From assembly GCF_000327385.1 (NCBI RefSeq), contig NW_008710923.1, positions 194,655 to 258,654 of the forward strand: 64,000 nt of DNA, in the 5' to 3' direction. The stretch comes from Lottia gigantea. Lineage: Eukaryota; Mollusca; Gastropoda; Lottiidae. A program made the translations under genes and the position numbers. Below, piece by piece: positions 50,041-60,500 of the stretch. The stretch's first letter is position 1; every line of letters begins with the position of its first letter. The notes beneath the pieces are model-generated. The model saw nothing but the letters and a program-made list of their open reading frames with translations, did no database searches and was not told the DNA's origin.

Positions 50041-50804
50041 AATTTTGCACAATAAATACTTTTTGATATTATGTCTGATGTATTTGTTCCATTGCTTGAG
50101 ATGACGAAGATTAGGCCAAGTATATTTGTAAAATTTCATGACAGTTTATTTAGATCAGATATAAATTTATGAAGAATGCCCTAAGCCCGGAATAGAATTC
50201 ATATTTCATTAAAGATGTAGCCGATTAGTTTTAGATCTAAAATCAAATTCATGCCTACTAAGAATTCCATTTCGACATAATTTACTTCTTTGCAACCAGA
50301 TTTTACACACAGAAGTTACCCATATTTTAATATTTATTTATAAACGTTAGTACAAGGGAAGGTGGGAAAAACAACTACGTGTTCCAAATCCACCAGACAG
50401 CCTTTGTCGCATTTTTGCATAGATTGAATCACGATCTTTTTCACTTGATCGAACACGTAAATTAACTGATGATATTTTTCATTTATTGTGGCAGCAACAT
50501 CGGACTTTAATTTCACCATTTCCCTTTAATCATAACCTTGGACATTTTTTAACGTCTACCTGTGCACATTTTTACCTGGTCTTTAACCTTCACGTTTGCA
50601 TAATCGTCTAATCTTTGAAAGGTCAACGGTCACAATTTTATTTTTACTACCAATATTTATCCACATGATTTAGTTCCTTTGGAATTTTATCTTCAAAACG
50701 TTTTTAACACGTGTTCAATAGTCTATATTATGTAAAGCTAATCTATAAAAAGGTTAAATTTTTTCAAACAATACCAGAATTCGTGTGGAATCGTTGAGAT
50801 CAGG

Positions 50805-53017
50805 ATGGAAGGAATACTAGTGATACTCTCTGTTTGTTTTGTTTTATCTGCTGCCCAAGTTCCAGGGTTAGGACCATGTCCAAAAACACAGCCACAGAAA
50901 CATTTAGATCTCACAAAAGTAAGTTTGGAAATAAAATAAACAATTGACTTATTTCAAAATTGTATCGTTTCAACCAGAGCTAGCACAGTACGATTTTGGA
51001 TCTGTGGGAGTAACTTGTATGTCGTCCTGAATGTAAAGATGGTATAGGTATCCCCATTGAGAGATAGTACTCTGTTGGTTTCATTGCACATGCGTATTGG
51101 CCATCTGGTGGCATATTGGTGGAGAGGGATAATAAAGGCGTAGCCCCTTCCCCAATCCTTTTCATAGTGTTCTCTATATATATATTTATGAATAAAATAT
51201 TGTTTACAAAAAAATATTGGCCCTCTAGCAAGGATATGCTTGTCAGATTATTAAACCTAAAGCCACCTACGCCTTGTAAAAGCATGTTCTTGTTATTATA
51301 TTTCATATACTAAATTGATTACTTATTGTATGCCTTCCTACTGTTAATACGTAGATTAATCAACTTATTTGTTTTTTTTTTGTTTTTTTTTACTTCTGAA
51401 TATTTATTTGTCATTTGTATAACATTTATAAATTGTCAGTTATATTTTTGTAACTGTTTGTTATTTTCCAGTATTTAGGTAAATGGTATGAACTGTACAA
51501 ACTACCTAATTTATTTGAAAACAAACAAGAATGTGTAACAGCGAATTATTCAATGAAAGCTGATGGTCATATCAAAGTTTTAAACAGTGGAATAGAGTAA
51601 GTATATAAATTTAAATTAGAGATTCCATGTAAATTCCATATTCAGTACAACTTGAAGAGTGGGGGCCCGTAAACTTAGGTTCATTACCTTCATTGCGGGG
51701 GTCCGTGGAATTAGTTCAACCAATCCCTGTGATGGTTGAACCACTGTCCATATAATTATAATATAGAGGAAAACATCAACTTTTTCTACACCAAACCATA
51801 CCTTTAATATCGTTAAAGTGATACAGTGTGCCAAATGGGAATAATTATTGAAATAAATACGCATGACCAGATCATGAGTTGATCATGCATTGAATTCAAA
51901 ATTGTGAAACATCGCCTTTGATAATCTGGGGTTTGACTTCATTACTTAACTCTATGAATTCCTATTTTATTTGAGTTGACGACTCAGAATCGAAGGAATC
52001 AGATACATGTAGTTTGGAAAATTAAGAATGTTTCTAATCTCAACTTGTAGCTTTATCCGGATATATGGTTAAATGCAAATACTGCACTAAAAATTACTCT
52101 TTCGTCACTTTAGACGATACCATTTTTTACTAGCATTCTGTAATTTTTCCAGAGAAGGTAAAACAGTATTTGCTGAAGGAGATGCTTACAGACCAGACAA
52201 TAATAATGAATCTATATTATCTGTAAGATTTGCCGCAGGTACGTAAAGAATCTATATTATCTGTAAGATTTGCCGCAGGTACGTAAAGAATCTATATTAT
52301 CTGTAAGATTTGCCGCAGGTACGTAAAGAATCTATATTATCTGTAAGATTTGCCGCAGGTACGTGTTATCAGTTCAGTTATATTCTATATGTCAAAACTT
52401 TGACATTATTTACACAGCCTGATTTGATCCCCAATTTCATCCTCGATTGTGTATTATTGTCATCATAGAAGAGTTTGGATGAAGAGCCGTTTAGAATTAC
52501 TGTCCTTTGATTAAATAATATCATCGACATCCAATTGCTTAAACAATTTAAATGGGTAGTTAATTGACAAGCAAATATTTCTTCCTAACCGAATCGAATA
52601 ATATCCGAACAAAAGCATGACAATAATTGTATATGGTAAACGAGAAGTACCATAAGGTGTCAGAATATATCTAATGAATCAACCAGCATTTGTAGGAGCA
52701 GGGCTAGGACAAACGGGGAGAGGGCTACGCATGGTTAATAACTATTGTTCATAATATTACATGTTTCGGATACATTGTATGTATTTTCAGGTACACCCTA
52801 TGCTCCGTACTGGGTCTTAGATACTGACTATACTAGCTATTCCTTAGTATTCTCTTGTGAACAACTCGGCAGCTTCGCTCATGTTAAATTCTTATGGCTT
52901 CTTAGCAGAACTCCTACCATTGATCCTGCAGTAAAAAGCAGATTGTTCAAAAGACTTGAAAAGGATGGAATTGGTATTGTTGATGTGGCTCCAACTAACA
53001 CGGCTTCTTGCCTGTAA
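50805..53017 (+). CDS. Apolipoprotein D-like lipocalin E, complete
   Basis: Exons 50805-50918, 51472-51596, 52153-52238 and 52791-53017 (TAA) give 183 residues. Signal peptide identical to genes C and D, then QVPGLGPCPKTQPQKHLDLTK. Exon 2 (YLGKWYELYKLPNLFENKQE) is nearly identical to gene C. Exon 3 (GKTVFAEGDAYRPDNNNESI) is distinct, and its end plus donor is repeated four times in a 40-bp array. Exon 4 has TPYAPYWVLDTDYTSYS, KFLWLLSRTP and a private C-terminus, DVAPTNTASCL. TATA box TATAAAA at 50744-50750, poly(A) signal at 53051-53056. Predicted secreted carrier; ligand unknown. Confidence 0.93.
52209..52368. repeat. 40-bp tandem array of the lipocalin E exon 3 end and its splice donor, 4 copies
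   Basis: Four units of exactly 40 bp, identical through the GTACGT donor words. Each contains the last 30 bases of exon 3 (SILSVRFAA) followed by the donor GCAG|GTACGT. Donors lie at 52239, 52279, 52319 and 52359. Only the first keeps the frame: reading on gives an immediate TAA, and 40 is not a multiple of three. The identity of the copies implies a very recent origin. Confidence 0.95.
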
Positions 53018-53056
53018 ATCTGGCTCTTGTCTGGTTGTACATATTCTGTAAATAAA

Positions 53057-56000
53057 TTTGTTTAATGTTAACAAATCTTGTTATTTGTCTTGCTTGTACA
53101 GAATGGTATTTATTGGTAATGCCTTGTCAACATAAAACATAACAATACGATAAATATTGTATTAAAATTTGTAGATAATATAATCCCTGTTGCTTTCCCA
53201 ATCGCTCACAGAATTGAACGGGGCATTGCAAATAAAGTGAAACAGTACAAAGCTATCGTGTCTAAATGTTTACTGATCTATCATATTTCAGATATCAATA
53301 GAACGGTTATTGTCTACCTGGTTTGCAAACACATAATACAAGTTCGTTATATAATATATATAATATACGCATCACTGAGCATAGTAGCAATTAAGCGATA
53401 CTGTCCTTTAATTTCGGTTATTGTAGAAAGGTTTTCAAGACTTTTTATGTCACTATTATGTATTATGTATTATGGTCACTTCTTTGCCTTTTATTTGCAC
53501 CATTTTACTTTCAAGTACGCGTGCATGAGCACAAAAACTTAAAGGATGCAATGTTTGATTTCGATCTGAGAGCATCCTAGCATGATGATAATTGGTATCG
53601 AAATTGAATGCAAATACCACCACTTCCGTTAGTAAGGTACTTCCCCGGTTCAACTTTAATGAACCATGGCGATCAAATAGAAATTTAAGAACGATATCAC
53701 TTGATGACCCCCCATGGTGCTATAATTGAATAATGAAATAATACATGTCAAACTCCGATTGCCTCCCTTTGAAATCATCTTTGAGTTAAGATATCCTTGA
53801 CTTTTTGTAACAATTTTTCATTCTAATTCCAAATGTCAAACATACAGGAAATCCATCTTTAATCAATTCATAAACGCCTTTTTTATTAAGTGACTTGTGA
53901 ATCATAATCGTCTGTTGACTGCTTCATTAACTTTGATACTCGCCTTACTTCCGCTAGAAAAATGATTAAAAACCGAGAGTCAATAACATTATTTAGCTAC
54001 AGAAAATTGGTCGGAAATGACCTACTTGAATACAATATAATACTCATGGACGCGTTTCGATTATGTTCGTGCTAATACTTCAATAAGAAATAAACCAAAT
54101 GTTAATATCCAATTTTCATCGATCACGCTTATCATATCAACTTCCACCAATTTCATTTATTCAGTTTCCGGTGACAATATGGCCGCCTTGAATTGGCGTC
54201 TTTTGGATAGGTCACGAGGTTACCAGGTCAATTCATCCAATCATTTTACTGGATACAGTATGGTCATGTAGGTTGAACCTACGGCGAGTTAAATAACAGA
54301 TAAGATGAGACAATTTAATAACGATGTCCAAGTAAACTTGTTAAGCGAATGAGCTTTCTATGTAATCTAATCACCATGATGCTAACCTTTGAAACGACCT
54401 CTTTCCGTTCTCGTAATTTTGTGTGTTCTTCCAATTCATTGTGATAGGTTTAAAAGGACATATTACTCATCTTTATGTTACTTGTCTTAGCTACGGATTC
54501 CTGTCTACCACCACACAATATGACAACATTGACGGCGCTCAGAGGCATTTATAAGGCGCGGGGCCGAGTATGAGCTACAGAATTGCCCAAGGGAAGCTCA
54601 CCCACATTTATTTTAATGTAGGCTACATTGATAAGAAATTTGGAAGGGGTACCAAAGCCGGGCCATCCTTTGATCGACTGTAAGATTCTTGGTGCAATTT
54701 GATTTTAATATTCTGTTTACTGCTTTGATACTCGCCTTACTTCCGCCAGAAAAATGATTAAAAATCGTAAGTCAATAACATTGGTCGGAAATGACCCACC
54801 TAATGAATACAATATAATACTTGTCACTGATATTCTTGGTGCAAATTGAATTTGCAATGAATGCCAGCCACTAGCTGGCAGCATCTTGGTGATTCTGACT
54901 AGAATTTCGTGTAACTGAGTGCACCATAAAGGCTGGAAAATATCGGTGGCCGCAAGCCGCCATCAGTACCTCATGTTGCATGATTTGGATTATGGCGTCG
55001 ATCTGAGCGTTCGAATTCTGCAATCAACCAGCCTGTCGCAGGCGCGATTCAGTCATTTCAGTCCGATGATATCAATAGCCAGTCGACCATAGCCATCCTT
55101 TAGTGGCCTAACATTCTGTAGTGATACTTCAAAAATTGTGGAAACTATCTTGTATATACTTCCTCATATGAATAGTTCATTAGTTGTTACCAATGTTTTG
55201 CAAATATGTTTTTTGGATTTCGGGTTTTGTTTTGCGTTTCAAGTCGTTAGTGGTTTATTATTGGATAAATTGTCGCAGCTCCGGAACAGAATTTGCTGCA
55301 ATGAATGTCAACTTTAAATTGCGGCTTACATCTAACGGAATCCATTAACCATTATTACAAAAAAAAAGCAAAAAAAAAAAACCTTGTTATATAAAACATT
55401 TATTACAAAAATGTGTCATGTCATTCTCTAATAATGCCTCTTTACCATGAAAAATTACACCATGAAATTAATGAATAATGCTATATTTTTTTTATTTGAG
55501 AAATTACTTTCACTACGATAATATTGGCTGCAGGCAATTTTTTCAAGCTTTGATGCAAAGCTTATAATATTCTTGAATTACAATAACACTTCAACCCCCG
55601 AGGTTTGGGTTAATTCGATCAAATTATCACGTCAAGGTCGATTACAGGCCAACTTGACCCACGGGAGCGGACTTAAAACATGTTAAATAATGTTTATTCA
55701 ACGATGGTAGGGGAGAGGAAAATTTTGACACTTCTGTGTCCCCTATATGTCCCCACCCACTACCTACAAAAACTATTTGCATATATCCTCACTTGCTTTC
55801 CTTCCAGTTTAGACAGTGGCGGCGCCAGCCTTCCGAGACTGGGGGTACAAATAGGGGGCAGACTGACTCAATAGGGGGACAACTGCTGAGACTGAATTCA
55901 AATTTTGGATACTCTGTGGTGGTGTAATAGTCGCAAGCCTCTCATAGAGCGTCTTAGACGATTCTCTCAAAAAATGAATTGATTTTGTGCATTCTGACAC

Positions 56001-57516
56001 ATATTTTGGAGAAAAAGGTAGACATTTAGATTTGTTGAAAATAAAGTGAGGGTACAATTTGGGGTGCAAACCACTTTTCTAGGGGGGCAAATGCCACCCC
56101 TGTATCCCCACTGAGTTTAGATAATAATGATACGCAAAGTGTAAGCATGCTTCTTATCCAAGGTCGGCCTGAGCAACTCGAGCAACTAGGTACTAATTCT
56201 CTAACCCCTCGAATCGTGTCAGTCAACCTATTGCTCACAGTAAAATTATAAAGGGAAATGTTCCTTATGCGACCGTTTTGCGCAAAGAATGATAATCGTA
56301 TGTTCAACGCATGTTAAGATATCTACTACAACAGAACTGACTTTGTAAGTCATATTTGTATTAAACATAAAATCCTAATATAGCTTGTATTCAAACATCC
56401 TATATTCCTATAATATTGTATAAGTACTTCCTTTAGTACAATATCAACCTTTCTATGAAAAATATATGTATATTAAAAACATAATGTCTTTGATAACACT
56501 TCCACCAATTTGTAAGGCTTCCTTTTATAGTCAGATGACCTTAATTTGCACATCCGATACTGTATTTAGGTTATGCAAGAAATCTAAAAATTAGACCTTA
56601 AGGCCAACTTCATGATAACACTCAAGCACTCTGTTTAACATTGAGCTGTCTGTAAACATCCACACCAAATTTGGTCAGCATTAAGCTGCAATCACAATGG
56701 CGTTTATAGGAATCATTGGGTGAGAGAGCCATTTGGTTAATCCCATTATTTCACTTGACCTATTGTTCACGACCTCATGTGAAAGTTCATTAGCTGCTAC
56801 AAGTATTTCCCCAAAATGTGGTACCTGGTTTATTGATTGCCTGATGACCGTGGTAAATCAATGACATGCATCAATGCATTGCTCGCAAAATCTGTTTTAG
56901 ATGGGCTATGATCGTTTCTAATTTTTTTTTATTGCTTACATTAGTGGAAATGTTACCGTGGACAAATAGAAACATCACAATAACATGATTTGTGCGTTAT
57001 ATTTCTAACAATATTGTATCGTATCGAACATAACATATTTGATACCCAGTACAAGTACACTGTGAAAATATACAACTAAAGCATGCCTGGTAATAAACCA
57101 ATACGATATCATTGGAGTATTTGGTACAAGGTTTGAAAGGAATTGTTTCTGAACACAAAAGACTTTCAACTTTTCACAAATTTAAGGAAGCGTTGCTGAC
57201 AGATATGATCAAAAAAAAAACATTCGTGTGTGGAATTCGTCTAAAATAAAAGTCATAGAAATTCATATACTGTCAACATTTTGAAATTTAGAAACTAGTC
57301 CTGCTGACACTAATATGGAAGACCTACTAGGATCTACACAAACAGATAAAACAGTGTTAGTAATCAGAGCGATTGATAATTGTATTACACGGTTTTAGAA
57401 GGCATCATTTCTAGTAATACAAAAGTGGTACTGAAAACGTGGCGGCATAAAACTTTCAACTTTTGGAAAACTAAGAGAGTTAAGTTTTTTAGCCAAGGAA
57501 TGATAGGTGATTGTTT
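53057..57516. other. Spacer between the lipocalin cluster and the muscarinic receptor gene
   Basis: No gene was recognised. It holds the hAT-like element at 55814-56113 and a dispersed duplication: 53918-54047 recurs at 54719-54824 ('tgatactcgccttacttccg', then 'ttggtcggaaatgac' and 'gaatacaatataatac'). The right part must include the 3' UTR of the minus-strand receptor gene. Confidence 0.5.
55814..56113. mobile_element. hAT-like non-autonomous element, 300 bp, with perfect 8-bp target duplications
   Basis: It begins CAGTGGCGG and ends CCCCACTG, an imperfect inverted pair related to the ends of the 40620-40803 element. The flanks 55806-55813 and 56114-56121 are both 'agtttaga', an exact 8-bp target duplication as made by hAT transposases. 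No transposase is encoded inside. Confidence 0.85.
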
Positions 57517-60500
57517 TCAACGTGGTAAAAAATTTGCAGGATTAATCTGTGGCATCATCATGGTGTGTAGAGCAGGTCTTCTATGTTCACGACATTTACA
57601 CGTTAAAATTTTCCAAAATGCTCGCCTAAAATTGGCATTACACAAGGCATAGCACAGTGGGTTGATAGTACTGTTTATATAACATAACCAATAGCCTGAA
57701 ATATACAATTATATGAATAATATAGTATGATATAACATAGTATATAATGATATATAACATGGTATGATATGATATATAACATAGTATTATATGATATATA
57801 ACATAGTATTATATGATATATAACATAGTATGATATGATATATAACATAGTATGATATGGTATATAACATGGTATGATATGATATATAACATAGTATTAT
57901 ATGATATATAACATAGTATTATATGATATATAATATAGTATTATATGATATATAACATAGTATGATATGATATATAACATAGTATTATATGATATGTAAC
58001 ATAGTATTATATGATATATAACATAGTATTATATGATATATAATATAGTATTATATGATATATAACATAGTATGATATGATATATAACATAGTATTATAT
58101 GATATGTAACATAGTATTATATGATATATAACATAGTATTATATGATATATAATATAGTATTATATGATATATAACATAGTATGATATGATATATAACAT
58201 GGTATGATATGATATACAACATAGTATGATATGATATATAACATAGTATTATATGATATATAACACAGTACGATATGATATATAGCATAGTATTATATGA
58301 TATATAACATAGTATGATATGATATATAACATAGTATGATATGATATGTAACATAGTATTATATGATATATAACATAGTATGATATGATATGTAACATAG
58401 TATTATATGATATATAACATACTATGATATGATATATAACATAGTATTATATGATATATAACATAGTATTATATGATATATAACATAGTATGATATGATA
58501 TATAACATAGTATTATATGATATATAACATAGTATGATATGATATACAACATAGTATTATATGATATATAACATAGTATGATATGATATGTAGCATGAAT
58601 GAGATGATATATAACATAGTATTATATGATATATAACATAGTATTATATGATATATAACATAGTATTATATGATATATAACACAGTATGATATGATATAT
58701 AACACAGTATGATATGATATATAACATAGTATGATATGATATGTAGCATGAATGAGATGACATAAGAAGTTAAAATTTAGTGAGTCAGAATCTTAAATTA
58801 TAAACTTTAAAAGTATTACGGATAGCTAATATTATATTAAGCTATATCTACTGGTAATCTGAATAATTAGACAACTGAATTCCTTTACTATTTCTATCAC
58901 TCATTGAATCTCTATGGCTAATTAGCATCAAGGAAGAAGTTGGAAACTGTTCATCTGAATGATATAACAAATTATCAAAATACATGTCCCGTGCCAACTC
59001 TTATTTCGTCATATTTCACATGAATTATTCTGTATCTTATAAAATCTACATAATACATAATTAGACTGTTATTATTATTTTGGCAAATATTGTTTATTTC
59101 ACAGCAAACAAGACGTTAAAAACCTAATTGGAATTATCTTATTATAGAATGTATACCGTAGTCAGTATATTTATAATTTGTGCGCTTCCTATTAAAAATA
59201 GAAGTATCAAATTTACAAATACTGAAAATGGAAGTGGTTTTATAAAACTTTTAATTGGTTTTTGACTCTTTTTGACTACATCAGTTATAAATTTTGAAAA
59301 GCATGGTATTCTGTGACTTAAGCCGTGAGTTTTATTTTATTACATGGAGAAAATAAAAAGCATCACTACAACCTGTAACAATGCTACGAAGTCGAAGGAA
59401 AAAAGTAACGTTATAATTTCCTACAATAGCACCGACTCAAGTTGAAAATGTTATCAATTACGTTTACTATTCGTTTCCATTCGAGTCAAACTTATTGTGA
59501 CTGATTTCCTGGATGCCCTGGAAATTTTGGTAAAGGTTTGAACATGAGTTTTCGGTCATGTGATTGCCGACAGTTCTACAATAACAAAGAAACATTGAAT
59601 ATACCACACGGTTGACAAAGGATCAGGATAAGCTAAAAGAGTTATCAAGACAAAAAGTTATCACTTTCTACTTCTGGCAATTTATACAAGTTGAAAATAA
59701 TTTTCATCAATCTGAAAATCGATAAAATTTACACGATTTCTTAGATCTGAGAACGTTTGGTGGATGCAGTTGCATTGGCGGAATAAATTTGCACTTCAAA
59801 TATTTTTAAAAGTTTAAAAATTAGTTTAAAGGTTTAAACGAGCTATAAGAAGATCAGTATTATATCTAAGTGCATTCGACAGATTATGTCCGATCTAATT
59901 TTCAGAAAGAAATGAGATAGTCTCACCTTACCAGAGTTTTTATTGATAGTAATGTAATTGCTTAACCCTAACCAACTCAATAAGTGTAAGATAGACTAAA
60001 TCTAATTTGTCATCTGTTCGATATAATCTACGCTACTTTCTTTCACTTAAGACTGTTCGTACATCGGGTCAATTCGTACCGTTCTATTCCTCTGATCAAT
60101 TTTACTTAAGTTAATTTGACAAGCTGTTCGATACATCGCACTTATACCAATGTCCCTTCAATCTAATTAAGAACACTAATATAGTTTGCCTTGTCAAATC
60201 ATCTTTCGAGCGGAAAAAATCTTCATTCAACATTTTGACAAGTGGAATACATTTTCTAATTCATTTCATTCTCAATTCATAGAATTACTACAGAAAACTT
60301 GACAGACGTTCGCCACTCGAGATCTATGTTAGACATTATTTTTTCATGGTAAATAAATACGCCGAGACTAAAAATGACACCACGAATAATTCAAAACGTA
60401 ATGTAAAGTGGCCTTGGAGATCTCGTAAACAAACCCCTGCCCCTAAACATCTCACTCTAACAAATTAATGGCCGTCAAATGTGGCACTTGAAGTCAAGCG

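Noticed and set aside
55680-56307. Several overlapping short open frames on both strands
   Set aside because: They overlap the non-coding hAT-like element and its flanks; none has a recognisable protein pattern or splice context.
58139-58354. Open frame of Tyr/Ile-rich repeats on the minus strand
   Set aside because: By-product of the 22-bp AT minisatellite within a receptor intron.
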